64,000 nucleotides of DNA from Arthrobacter sp. ok362 (GTDB taxonomy: Bacteria; Actinomycetota; Actinomycetes; Actinomycetales; Micrococcaceae): assembly GCF_900102785.1 (NCBI RefSeq), contig NZ_FNGC01000007.1:28466-92465 (forward strand), given 5' to 3'. The notes under the pieces are model-generated. The model was given only the letters and a program-made list of their open reading frames with translations, did not search any database and was not told the origin of the DNA. The position numbers were made by a program, and so were the translations under genes. Shown here one piece after another: positions 43,913 to 54,882 of the stretch. Position 1 is the first letter of the stretch; each line of letters starts with the position of its first letter.

Positions 43913-44058
43913 CCGGGCAGCGGCGCACCTTTCCCTGCTGCCGAGTTCGGACGGGCGGCTGGGCCGTCCGTTCCAGGGCCGCCAGCTGGGGCCACCCCCA
44001 CGCGGCCGCGCACATCCTCGCGATGACGCCGATTCACCGTCTCAGGCGAAGGATCGGC

Positions 44059-44889
44059 TCAGCCCGACGGGGGCGTGAACTGGCTGGCGGTGAACTCGGC
44101 TCCCTGGGGGTCGCGGATAAACGCCGTCCGCGTCCACTCGGTGTCACTTTGGCTAAGGACTTGGGCGCCGAGCCGTTTGGCGTCAACCATCGTCTGGTCC
44201 CGGTCGGCCACGGTGAACGAGACATGCCAGCCCGGCGGTTCGTCGGGGGCGGTGGTCGCGATCCAAGCGATCGCATCCGCGAAGCCGGGTGTGGCGCCCA
44301 CCCCTGACTGCCGCGCCCTGATGCCCGGGTCGACGGTCGCCTCAAGATGGTCACCATAACCGGGCCTGCGGATCAACATCGCGAAGCCGAGGTCCTCGAC
44401 CTGCCAGCCGAACGCGTCCTCGTAGAACGCAATCGCGGCGCTGGGGTTGGGCGGCGTGTGGAGATCACTGAAATTCCAGGCCCCAGGCTGATTGGCCACC
44501 TGTGCCCCTAATCGTCGCCGAGCCTGCCAGATGCGGAACTCGGCGCCCTCCGGGTCGGTCAGCGCCGCGCTGCGTCCGCCCTCTCCCGCATCGGCAGGTG
44601 CCGATCGCACCGCAGCGCCGGCAGCGACCAGTCGCTGCGTTGCGACATCCGCGTCTTCGACGGATATGTAGGTGCTCCATAACGCGGCACTCTCCCGGGT
44701 GCTGGCCATCCCGCCGACGTCCTGGCCGTCGAGCTTGGCTATCAAGTAGCGGCCCGGTGCTCCCGGCGGCATGGCGTCCTCGAACGTCCAGCCGAAGATT
44801 CCGGCGTAGAACTCAGAGGCCGCCTCAACGTCAGGCTGCTCGGTGTCAATCCAACATGGGACGCCCTGCGGGTAGGTCCGTTGGGTCAT
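44059..44889 (-). CDS. double VOC-domain (glyoxalase-like) protein
   Basis: The 276-residue product is two tandem VOC folds, at about residues 8-125 and 140-270. Each starts with a recognisable pattern: CWIDTEQPDVEAASEFYAGIFGW in two parts, and NFSDLHTPPNPSAAIAFYEDAFGW likewise; each ends with a DPEGAEF or DPQGAEF motif. Proteins of this type include hydroxylases, dioxygenase-like enzymes and antibiotic-binding proteins. Catalytic role unknown. The ATG at 44889 has GGGAG upstream. It is divergent from the APH(6)-like kinase; its neighbours include resistance-type genes, but a resistance role is only a guess. Confidence 0.83.
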   Translation of the reverse strand: MTQRTYPQGVPCWIDTEQPDVEAASEFYAGIFGWTFEDAMPPGAPGRYLIAKLDGQDVGGMASTRESAALWSTYISVEDADVATQRLVAAGAAVRSAPADAGEGGRSAALTDPEGAEFRIWQARRRLGAQVANQPGAWNFSDLHTPPNPSAAIAFYEDAFGWQVEDLGFAMLIRRPGYGDHLEATVDPGIRARQSGVGATPGFADAIAWIATTAPDEPPGWHVSFTVADRDQTMVDAKRLGAQVLSQSDTEWTRTAFIRDPQGAEFTASQFTPPSG

Positions 44890-45089
44890 GTCTCGCTCCC
44901 GTCCATGCGCAAAGCCTAACGGGCCAAGTTCCGGCCGGGTACCCCTCCTGTGATCGGTGTTTGGCACGGCGCCGTTGACTCTCCAGGTGTAACTCGTCCG
45001 CTTGGGCGCAATCCAAGGCCGGATTCAATGGTTCGGGTCAATCGGGATGCCTGGCCGGGGCGCCTTCGCAACAGCGGCGCCGCAGCACC

Positions 45090-45095
45090 TAACAT
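45090..45095 (+). promoter_or_regulatory. -10 box for leaderless kinase transcript
   Basis: TAACAT ends 6 nt before the ATG at 45102; no Shine-Dalgarno is present. Confidence 0.5.
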
Positions 45096-45101
45096 CGGCT
45101 C

Positions 45102-45995
45102 ATGACCCAGGTTGCGTTGCCTATTGCTGCCCGTGACCGACTTCTCGATCGATTCGGTCCCGCGGCGGCTGCCTGGATCGACGACTTCGGAGCGCTTGTT
45201 GGAGAACTGTGTCAGAAGTGGGCGCTCGAGCCTCAGGCTGTCCACGCGGGCGGAACGGGCGCCGTTGTCGAGTGCGTTTCGGACACGGGAGGAGCCCGGT
45301 ACGCACTCAAGCTCTCACCCGACAGCACGGTCACGGAGCAAGAGGCGGCTGCGCTGACGTACTGGACGGACGCCCCCACCGTCGTCGACCTGGTGGATGC
45401 GGATGCCACTCGTAGTGCGATCCTGCTCGAATGGCTACCCGAGTCCTCCGAATTGACAGCCGATGCATCGGGCATCCCGGATGTTGCCGGCCTCATCGGC
45501 GACCTCTACCTACCGCGCGGGACACTGCCCGCTGATGTTCCCCGTGCCCGTGAGCGCGTGGAGTTCGTGTTCGAGTTGTGGGATCGACGCAGGCGTACTC
45601 TCCGGGAATCCCCGATCGATGCGGCAGTTTGGCGCCGGTGTCGCGAGGCTGCGTTGGATCTGGCAAATGAAGGGGATTCACTTCTTCACGGCGATCTTCA
45701 TCCCGGCAACATTCTGCGGACGGGCAACGGCAACCGAATTGTCGCGATCGATCCTCGCCCGTGCATCGGCGATCCAGCGATGGACCTCACCGACCTCGCC
45801 ATGACTGGAGCGGGTAGCGAAGCCGCCATCCGCCGTCGGTGCCGTCAACTCGCTGATATTGCTGATCCAATCGACGCCGACCGGCTGTGGCTTTGGTGCT
45901 GCAACTTCGCCCCGATCATGGCGGTCTCGCTCGTCCGGGGTTCCGCGAGGACCGGGAACGTCACCCTCATGCGCACCCTCGCCAACACCCCCTAG
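45102..45995 (+). CDS. aminoglycoside/hydroxyurea phosphotransferase-like kinase
   Basis: The product (297 residues) resembles the APH(6)/hydroxyurea kinase family, which includes streptomycin 6-phosphotransferases. The catalytic loop is LLHGDLHPGNIL with Asp near residue 198, and the Mg-binding motif is VAIDPRPCIGDPAMDLTD, both very close to APH(6) proteins. ATP-binding residues lie in ARYALKLSPDS. The length is right and no frameshift is visible. It is followed after about 110 nt by an MFS exporter. Many chromosomal homologues act on unknown substrates, so streptomycin resistance is possible but unproven. Confidence 0.82.
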   Translation: MTQVALPIAARDRLLDRFGPAAAAWIDDFGALVGELCQKWALEPQAVHAGGTGAVVECVSDTGGARYALKLSPDSTVTEQEAAALTYWTDAPTVVDLVDADATRSAILLEWLPESSELTADASGIPDVAGLIGDLYLPRGTLPADVPRARERVEFVFELWDRRRRTLRESPIDAAVWRRCREAALDLANEGDSLLHGDLHPGNILRTGNGNRIVAIDPRPCIGDPAMDLTDLAMTGAGSEAAIRRRCRQLADIADPIDADRLWLWCCNFAPIMAVSLVRGSARTGNVTLMRTLANTP

Positions 45996-46107
45996 CGAGC
46001 GCCAAACACCCATCAGCTAATCAGTGGCCATTACGACTGCGGCCGTGCAGCTACCAGTGCTCTACGTCACGCTAGGCTCTATGCCTACGAGATGATTGGG
46101 GGGAAAC

Positions 46108-47454
46108 ATGGGAATCTCTGCCGACGGCTCGTCTGCAATGGAGCCGGAGCTTCGTCGCCATCGGGCATTCATCAGATTCTGGTTGGCCTCGACAGTGTCC
46201 GATTTCGGCACCTATATAACTACCTTGGCTTTTTCTGTTCTGATTTTGGTGACGATGAACGGCACACCGTTGGACCAGGGTCTGGTCAATGCTGCCAGGT
46301 GGACCCCATATCTACTTTTCGGGCTGGTTGCCGGAGTCTGGATTGACCGGTTCCCCCGCCGAACGGTGCTCATCGGCGGAGACGTCGGCCGTGGCCTGAT
46401 CCTCGCGGGCGTGTGCGTGACGGCGATCACGGGGACTATCTCGGTTACGGCTTTGTTGATCCTGATGTTCGTATTTGGAACCCTCGCGCTGACCAGCGAC
46501 GCCGCGTATCAGAGCTTCCTCCCCCAACTGGTCCCCAGATCCTTACTGACCAAGGCGAACGCCCGACTCCAGCAAAGCGATACCGTGGCCCAAACTACGG
46601 GAAGCGCCGTAGCCGGTGGTCTTGTCGCATTGGTGACAGCCCCTGTGGCTCTTCTTGTGGATGCCGTCTCGTATTTTTTCTCGGCAGCCGTTCTCCTTAC
46701 CCTGGAACGGCCATCCGACCAGGCGTCAGTTCGAAGCAAACAAAGACTTCATCGAAAGGTCGCGGAGGGTCTGCGGTGGGTTTACGGCCATTCCCATCTG
46801 GCGCCCTTGGCGTGGAGTACCCACATATGGTTCATCGGTTCCGCCATCCTCGGTGCTGTCTTGCCGACTGTTATTCTGAATGACCTTCGTTTGGGTGCCT
46901 TGGGGTTGGGTTTGGTGATGGGGTGTTCCGGAATCGGGGCCGTCGTCGGCACCACACTGTCCACCCGGCTGGGGCACCGATGGGGTACGGGCAACGCCAT
47001 GGTTGCGGCGCGTCTGGCCCAACCCTTTGCTATCGCTTTGGTGGCGTTGGCGCCCCTCGCCGCCGGCGGGGAACGCAGTGGAGAGATTTACGGTTCTCCG
47101 CTGCACTGGCCGGGAGAGTTGTGGGCTGCGTTTGCTCTGGCCGGCTTCGGGCAGCTGCTATTCGGCATGGCCATGGGAGTCGAAGGGCCACTGGAAATGG
47201 GCTACCAGCAGGCTGTTACGCCGGACAGGCTCATAGCACGCATGAGTGCCACGAGGCGTTCGCTGAACCGAGGAATGATCGTCATCGGAGCCCCCTTGGG
47301 CGGCGTCATAGCCACCGTCGCAGGTACCGATACGGCGCTCTGGGCCGCCGCCGCCTTCCTCCTCCTGGCCTCCCTCGTGCTTCTGTTCTCGAGGTTCAAA
47401 GACGCGCGGATAGAAGTCCAACAACTTTCCGACGAAGAAGCACTCATTCCATAG
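46108..47454 (+). CDS. MFS transporter (drug-efflux-like)
   Basis: The 448-residue product has about 11-12 hydrophobic helices in two halves. It begins RHRAFIRFWLASTVSDFG and has the loop GVWIDRFPRRTVLIGGDVGRG, the motif-A equivalent of MFS_3 (macrolide/enterobactin-exporter-like) proteins. Start: ATG 46108 after a run of G's (GGGGGG) at good spacing; a TTG four codons earlier is less likely. G+C is low for the window: 24 of 60 at 46201-46260 and 30 of 60 at 46861-46920 by hand count. This suggests recent acquisition. It probably works with, or was acquired near, the preceding kinase gene. Confidence 0.86.
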   Translation: MGISADGSSAMEPELRRHRAFIRFWLASTVSDFGTYITTLAFSVLILVTMNGTPLDQGLVNAARWTPYLLFGLVAGVWIDRFPRRTVLIGGDVGRGLILAGVCVTAITGTISVTALLILMFVFGTLALTSDAAYQSFLPQLVPRSLLTKANARLQQSDTVAQTTGSAVAGGLVALVTAPVALLVDAVSYFFSAAVLLTLERPSDQASVRSKQRLHRKVAEGLRWVYGHSHLAPLAWSTHIWFIGSAILGAVLPTVILNDLRLGALGLGLVMGCSGIGAVVGTTLSTRLGHRWGTGNAMVAARLAQPFAIALVALAPLAAGGERSGEIYGSPLHWPGELWAAFALAGFGQLLFGMAMGVEGPLEMGYQQAVTPDRLIARMSATRRSLNRGMIVIGAPLGGVIATVAGTDTALWAAAAFLLLASLVLLFSRFKDARIEVQQLSDEEALIP

Positions 47455-47979
47455 GCGGTGGCCATCTGCTCCAACAGCGCCCCGCCGGCCGATAGAGCAG
47501 CGCAACAGCCAGCCGGAGCGGTTCTCTCCGCAAGACCTAGGGTCACCCTAGCTGGCAGTAATGACGGACGCCAGACGAGGTGAATCTCAGAGATATTTGG
47601 CACGTTTTTCGCAGCGCTATTTGGCGTCCCCGTGGTCCGCGGCCCGGTATTGATCAGCGTGCGGTGTGAGACGCACCGACGCGTGTCTGCGAGATTCCCC
47701 GATAAGTCGCGGCCGGCTACGTCATCGTCTACTACGGGGTCAAAGAGGCACGATCCGCCCTGGCCCACTGACACATCCCGGCAGAGCCGCGCCGTAAAGT
47801 CCGCCCGCTGACAGAAACCACGTCAAATTTAGTTGACGAGGCCTCCCTTGGGGCACCGGCGGACCGTACGAGCGACTAGGCATCAGCCAGCGGAGCCCTG
47901 CACGCGCGGGATCCTCGACGCCCTCCTCATCGGCCACTCAGCCCTACGCTAACCGCGTCACGTGCCTCAGCAATGACAC
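47455..47979. other. non-coding region with short palindromes
   Basis: No supported gene lies in these 525 nt. They hold a 15-bp palindrome CTAGGGTCACCCTAG at 47537-47551 and a small hairpin CGTCAA/TTGACG at 47821-47838. A 19-codon open stretch ending at about 47774 (GYVIVYYGVKEARSALAH then stop) resembles a protein tail, but no upstream part exists. The region lies between the low-G+C MFS gene and the fused antiporter, and looks like decayed DNA. Confidence 0.5.
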
Positions 47980-49731
47980 TCATGGTGAACGGCCGCTACG
48001 GCCATCGTTGGTCGCCCTCCTGGGGAACTGCGATCGGGTTAAGCCAAACATCGACCCCACTGAGCCGGCCGGTTTGATGGTCGGCACAGTGGGGTCGAGG
48101 TCCCTGATTTCCCTACTTGTTGTCTGTGAAGACTTTCTTGGCGACATCCATCGCAGACATGCCCTTGGGCCAGCCGGCGTGGAGCGTGACATGGGTGATG
48201 GCTTCGATGAGTTCCTCCTGGGTAACACCGTTTTGAAGGGCGCGGCCGAGAGCCCCAGGAGTGCTTCACGTTTCCTGTCGAGCAGGGCCTGGCGGAGCGT
48301 TGTTTCCTCCTGACGTGATTGTGTGGTGGCCTCCGGATCGGAGCCACCTCTTAGTGCCTGCATCGCCGACAAATGGGATCGATACTCGTCTGCTATGCGG
48401 CCGTGGACGTCTGCGTTGATCCTAAGTTCGTGGGCGAGTTCGTCAACGGCGGTGACTGCCGCGGAAGAGATGGCCAGTTCGGCCAGGCGGAGTTCTTCTT
48501 CCTCGGCCTCATCGGGAAGCTTGGCCCAGCGGACTACCGTGGGCAGCAGAGGTCCTTGGACGAGCATGGTCAGTACGATCACGCCGGCACTGATGAAGAT
48601 GATGTCGTCGCGTCCGGGGAGGGGGGTGCCGTCTTTGAGCGCCGATGGCACGGACAGTGCGATCGCGAGGGAGACGGCTCCGCGGAAGCCGACAATGGAG
48701 CTGACGATCCGGGCCCGGTAGCTCATTCTGCGCTGGCGTTGGGAGGGGCGCCGGTCCAGGATCCGGATGACAGCGATGCTGAATGTCTGGAACACGAACC
48801 GGATGATGATGAGCACCAGCCACACGGCAACTGTGGACAGCAGAAGCCTCCCCACATCGCGGGCGTCGATTTCGTGCGTGGCGGCCTGTACCTGAAGGCC
48901 GATGAGGACGAACAGGGCGCCGTTAAGGAGGTAGGAGCCCAGAGGCCATGCAGACTCCGTCTGGCGCCGTGATGCTGCGGTGCTGATCCGGCTGGAGGTG
49001 AAGGAGATGATCAACCCGGCGGCGACAACGGCCAGCACTCCCGAGGCTTTGATGGCTTCGGCGAGCAGGAAAGCAGCGAACGGGGTGATCAGCAGGCCGA
49101 TGTTGATGATGAGCGGGTCGCGTACCCGGACCAGGAGCAGGTAGGCCGCGCCTGCGACGAGGATGCCGGCTGCGGCCCCTCCCAGATAGGAGAGGGCGAA
49201 CAGGCCCGCGATGTTGATGGGCGTGTAGCTGCCACCAAGTGTCGCGCCAACGGCGATGGCGTACAGCACAAGCGCTGTGCCGTCATTGGTCAGGCTCTCG
49301 GCCTTGAGCAACATGAAGTTCCGGCGCGGCAGCATCCTTCCGAGGGCCGCGACCGCCGTCGCGTCCGGAGGGGCCAGGGCCGCGCCGAGGATGAGGGCAG
49401 TGTTCCACGGCAGACCCAGGAGGTGCGCCACGCCTGCCACGGCGAGAGCGGAGGCAATCACCAGCAGCGTGCTGAGCAAGACGATGCCGCGCAGGTCCCG
49501 CCGGATCGACCGCAGCGAGGTGGTCAGGCTCTCCCAGAACAGCATGACCGGCAGGAAGATCAACAGGACCGTTTCCGGCGGAAGCTCGATTTGCCGCAGC
49601 TGCGGAACGAAGCCAAGGAGGAGGCCGAAGACCAGGAGCAGCAAGGGTGCGGCGACACGAACGCGGGGAGCCAGGATCGCGCCCGCGAGCACGGCCAGAC
49701 CCAGGAGTACGACCGTTTCCAGGCCCTCCAT
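47980..49731 (-). CDS. Na+/H+ antiporter (CPA1-like) with replaced C-terminus
   Basis: Residues 1-400 form about 12 membrane helices with the CPA1 antiporter motifs GAALAPPDATAVAALGR and the ESLTNDGTALVLY segment carrying the conserved acidic residues. The following cytoplasmic helices end in LRQALLDRKREALLGL, as in relatives. From about residue 490 the protein stops resembling antiporters: the frame reads through the 3' part of a carboxymuconolactone decarboxylase gene in the wrong frame and adds about 90 residues of Ser/Arg/Pro-rich sequence. Start: ATG 49731 with AGGAG upstream. Ion transport is probably retained, since the membrane domain is whole. Confidence 0.85.
   Translation of the reverse strand: MEGLETVVLLGLAVLAGAILAPRVRVAAPLLLLVFGLLLGFVPQLRQIELPPETVLLIFLPVMLFWESLTTSLRSIRRDLRGIVLLSTLLVIASALAVAGVAHLLGLPWNTALILGAALAPPDATAVAALGRMLPRRNFMLLKAESLTNDGTALVLYAIAVGATLGGSYTPINIAGLFALSYLGGAAAGILVAGAAYLLLVRVRDPLIINIGLLITPFAAFLLAEAIKASGVLAVVAAGLIISFTSSRISTAASRRQTESAWPLGSYLLNGALFVLIGLQVQAATHEIDARDVGRLLLSTVAVWLVLIIIRFVFQTFSIAVIRILDRRPSQRQRRMSYRARIVSSIVGFRGAVSLAIALSVPSALKDGTPLPGRDDIIFISAGVIVLTMLVQGPLLPTVVRWAKLPDEAEEEELRLAELAISSAAVTAVDELAHELRINADVHGRIADEYRSHLSAMQALRGGSDPEATTQSRQEETTLRQALLDRKREALLGLSAAPFKTVLPRRNSSKPSPMSRSTPAGPRACLRWMSPRKSSQTTSREIRDLDPTVPTIKPAGSVGSMFGLTRSQFPRRATNDGRSGRSP
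48051..48098. terminator. inverted repeat at the end of the antiporter/decarboxylase remnant
   Basis: TCGACCCCACTG (48051-48062) and CAGTGGGGTCGA (48087-48098) are perfect 12-bp arms, with a further GCCGGCC/GGTCGGC pairing inside the loop. It lies 15 nt beyond the stop of the decarboxylase remnant and was probably that gene's terminator. It is now inside the extended antiporter frame. Confidence 0.6.
48113..48265 (-). pseudogene. carboxymuconolactone decarboxylase family gene, 3' remnant
   Basis: One frame off the antiporter, the minus strand encodes about 50 residues starting TPGALGRALQNGVTQEELIE and continuing AITHVTLHAGWPKGMSAMDV, then AKKVFTDNK and a TAG stop. This is the C-terminal end of carboxymuconolactone decarboxylase (AhpD-like) proteins, with the usual helix pattern EAITH...AGWPK. 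A stop codon lies immediately upstream in this frame, and the N-terminal half, including the CxxC-type region, is missing. I infer that a deletion joined the antiporter gene to this fragment. Confidence 0.72.
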
Positions 49732-49792
49732 GACATCTCCTACCGATCTGTGTGTTCTGTTTGCACCCGGAGGCTAGGCCGTTTTCCGGGAG

Positions 49793-50155
49793 TCACCATG
49801 TTGATGCGACGGTGCGCGCTATGACCCACTCGTCTCCGTGGGACTCGAACCAGGAACGCAACGTCAGTCGCCAGGTGGCCCTCGCTCCCCAGATCGTGGC
49901 CTCGGTGAGCGTGCGGGCGGTCAACCTGGGCACGGTCCCCTCCCGGCTGACAATCGCCTCAACTGTTTTCATCCGGTGGTACTGCATCTGGCCGGTTTCG
50001 ATGGCATCCAACCATTCCGCCTTCGCCTGCACGTATCCGGTCATGTGCGTGAGCGTGAAATCGTCGGCGAGGATGCTGTCCAGCTCTGCCGCGTCCCCGG
50101 CCACCATCGCCCCGCACAGGGCATCATGGAGCGCTTTGATCGCCGCGCCGGTCAC
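49793..50155 (-). CDS. NTF2-like (SnoaL/DUF4440) small protein
   Basis: The 120-residue product has the cone-shaped NTF2-like fold pattern: two N-terminal helices (ALHDALCGAMVAGDAAELDSIL), then ADDFTLTHMTGY, a helix (KAEWLDAIETGQMQYHRM), and an antiparallel sheet. Such proteins act as isomerases, lyases or binding proteins, and the sequence alone does not say which. Its start overlaps the stop of the upstream aldo/keto reductase by 4 nt, so it is made together with that enzyme. Confidence 0.78.
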   Translation of the reverse strand: MTGAAIKALHDALCGAMVAGDAAELDSILADDFTLTHMTGYVQAKAEWLDAIETGQMQYHRMKTVEAIVSREGTVPRLTARTLTEATIWGARATWRLTLRSWFESHGDEWVIARTVASTW

Positions 50156-51177
50156 GACTGTTTCCGCCGTCGTGCCTGCGCTGCGAGTTCGTAGGCTCCG
50201 TAGCTGTTGTCGTCGGGGTTGACCGTCACCCCGGGCGCGACGAGCTGGTCGATGCGGTCCAGCACATCGGTGGATAAGCTGATGTCGGCCGCCGGCAGGT
50301 AGGACTCAAGCTGATCCATTGTGCGGGGCCCGACGATCGCCGCCGTGACGCCGGGGTGGTTTATTACGAACGCGATCGCCAGCTCTATAAGGCTCAGTCC
50401 CGCCTGTTCGGCAAGCAGCGCGAGTTCCTCGACGACGTCGAGCTTGCGCTGGTTGGCCGGGCTGGTCATGTCGAACCGGGCGTTCGGGCGGGCGCTTGAG
50501 ACCGGCGCGGACGCTGCGTCTTTCCGCCAGCGCCCGGAGAGCCAGCCGCCGCTGAGCGGGCTGTAGGTCAGGGTGCCCATCCCGTGGCGTTGCACCGCAG
50601 GAAGGACGTCTTCCTCGATGCCTCGAACCAGGATCGAGTACGGCGGCTGCTCGGTGACGAACCGCTCCAGGTTGCGGTCCCGGGACGCCCACTGGGCTTC
50701 CACGATCTGCGATCCGGAGTACGACGAGGAGCCGATGTAACGCACCTTGCCCTGGCGGACGAGGTCGGTGAGGGCGCCGAGGGTCTCCTCCACATCGGTG
50801 TCCGGGCTGGGCCGGTGGACCTGGTAGAGGTCGATGTAGTCGGTATTCAGACGGCGTAGGGAGTTCTCCACCTCGCGCATGATCCAGCGACGGGACCCAC
50901 CGCGCTGGTTCGGGTCCTCACTCATGGGCATGAAGAACTTCGTGGCGAGGAACACGTCGTCGCGGCGGCCCTTCAGCGCCTGCCCGACAATCTCCTCGGA
51001 CACCCCGCCCGAGTAGACGTCGGCGGTGTCGACGAAGTTGATCCCTGCGTCAAGGGCGCGGTGGATGATACGGGTGGCGTCGTCGCGGTTGTCGTTGCCC
51101 CAGGGGCCGAACATCATCGCGCCCAGACACAAGGGACTGACCTCTACACCGGTGCGGCCAAGGGGACGGTATTCCAT
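50152..51177 (-). CDS. aldo/keto reductase (AKR1)
   Basis: This is an NADPH-dependent oxidoreductase of 341 residues with an (alpha/beta)8 barrel. Catalytic tetrad residues are visible: Asp and Tyr in FVDTADVYSGG, Lys in FLATKFFMPM and His in YQVHRPSPD. The NADP-binding end shows AIVGPRTMDQLESYL. It belongs to the longer YajO/perakine reductase-like group. It is the first of three unrelated-subfamily reductases in a row on this strand and is coupled to the NTF2-like gene. Natural substrate (aldehyde, ketone or sugar) unknown. Confidence 0.9.
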   Translation of the reverse strand: MEYRPLGRTGVEVSPLCLGAMMFGPWGNDNRDDATRIIHRALDAGINFVDTADVYSGGVSEEIVGQALKGRRDDVFLATKFFMPMSEDPNQRGGSRRWIMREVENSLRRLNTDYIDLYQVHRPSPDTDVEETLGALTDLVRQGKVRYIGSSSYSGSQIVEAQWASRDRNLERFVTEQPPYSILVRGIEEDVLPAVQRHGMGTLTYSPLSGGWLSGRWRKDAASAPVSSARPNARFDMTSPANQRKLDVVEELALLAEQAGLSLIELAIAFVINHPGVTAAIVGPRTMDQLESYLPAADISLSTDVLDRIDQLVAPGVTVNPDDNSYGAYELAAQARRRKQS

Positions 51178-51198
51178 ACTGGTTCCTTCTCTTCAGTC

Positions 51199-52080
51199 TC
51201 AGGCTTCGGGGATGGCCAGCGAGAAGCGCTCCAGGCGGGCCTCGTCCGGGTCGGGTCCGTTGCGCACGCCGGTGTCGAGCGTGTCGATGCCGGCGATCTC
51301 GTCGGCACTGAGTTCGAAGTCGAAGACGTCGAAGTTCTCGGCGATGCGGGCCGGGTTCGTTGACTTAGGGATCGCTGAGCGGCCCTGCTGCAGGTGCCAG
51401 CGCAGCATCACCTGGGCGGGGCTCTTGCCGTGGGCGTGCGCGACGGCGGCGATCGCGGGGTCTTCCATCACGTTCCTGCGGTCCTCGCCCCAGCCCGGGT
51501 AGAAGGTGATACCGCCGATCGGCGACCAGGCCTGGGTGAGGATGCCGTTCTCGGCATCGGCTGCCTGGACGGCCGGCTGGGTGAAGAAGGGATGCAGCTC
51601 GATCTGGTTCACGGCCGGGACGACGTCGGTCGCGGCGAGCAGCTGCTCCAGGTGGTGCGGCATGAAGTTGCTGACGCCGATCGCCCGCACGCGCCCGTCG
51701 GTGAGGAGGGTCTCCAGCGCCTTGTACGCCGCGATGGTTTTCTCGAAGCGGTCCGGTGCCGGCTGGTGCAGGATAAGCAGGTCGAGGTAGTCGACGCCGA
51801 GCTTGCCGACCGCCTTCTCCCAGGCGTGCAGCGTCTCGTCGTAGCCGTAGTCGCTCACCCAGACCTTGGTCTCGATGAACACGTCCGAACGATCGAGGCC
51901 GGACCTGCGCACCCCGTCGCCGACCTCCCGCTCGTTGCCATACGCGGCAGCGGTGTCGATGTGCCGGTAGCCGGTGGCCAGCGCGGCTTCGACCGCCGCC
52001 GTCGTCTGCTCCGGTGCGCTTTGGAAGACGCCCAGGCCGAGTGCGGGCATCGTGACGCCGTTGTTGAGAGTAAGTTCCAT
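51199..52080 (-). CDS. aldo/keto reductase, 2,5-diketo-D-gluconate reductase-like (AKR2)
   Basis: The 293-residue product is of the AKR5 type (diketogluconate/methylglyoxal reductases). It has LNNGVTMPALGLGVFQ, the tetrad residues in HIDTAAAYGNE, IETKVWVSDYGYD and LLILHQPAPD, VRAIGVSNFMPHHLEQL, and the cofactor motif AIPKSTNPARIAENF. The ATG at 52080 has AAAGG upstream; a second ATG two codons before is too close to that site. The open frame to 52536 belongs to AKR3 on the same strand and is not part of it. Confidence 0.91.
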   Translation of the reverse strand: MELTLNNGVTMPALGLGVFQSAPEQTTAAVEAALATGYRHIDTAAAYGNEREVGDGVRRSGLDRSDVFIETKVWVSDYGYDETLHAWEKAVGKLGVDYLDLLILHQPAPDRFEKTIAAYKALETLLTDGRVRAIGVSNFMPHHLEQLLAATDVVPAVNQIELHPFFTQPAVQAADAENGILTQAWSPIGGITFYPGWGEDRRNVMEDPAIAAVAHAHGKSPAQVMLRWHLQQGRSAIPKSTNPARIAENFDVFDFELSADEIAGIDTLDTGVRNGPDPDEARLERFSLAIPEA

Positions 52081-52118
52081 GTTCATGCCTTTCACGGTAT
52101 TCAGATCTGCGGGGATGA

Positions 52119-54789
<2,671 letters not shown>

Positions 54790-54869
54790 GCAACCCTGAT
54801 TCCTTAGGGGCCGGGAGTCACTGTTGTTCCGGGTAACGCCAGACCCTCCCTCGCTCCAGTGCCCCGGCG

Positions 54870-54875
54870 TAGCGT
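54870..54875 (+). promoter_or_regulatory. -10 box for leaderless regulator transcript
   Basis: TAGCGT ends 7 nt before the ATG at 54883; there is no Shine-Dalgarno. It supports the ATG at 54883 over an upstream start at 54859. Confidence 0.45.
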
Positions 54876-54882
54876 GGACGCC

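Noticed and set aside
47718..47774. Open stretch encoding GYVIVYYGVKEARSALAH before a stop
   Set aside because: A stop codon lies just upstream and no matching gene body is present; too short to call a gene or a named remnant.
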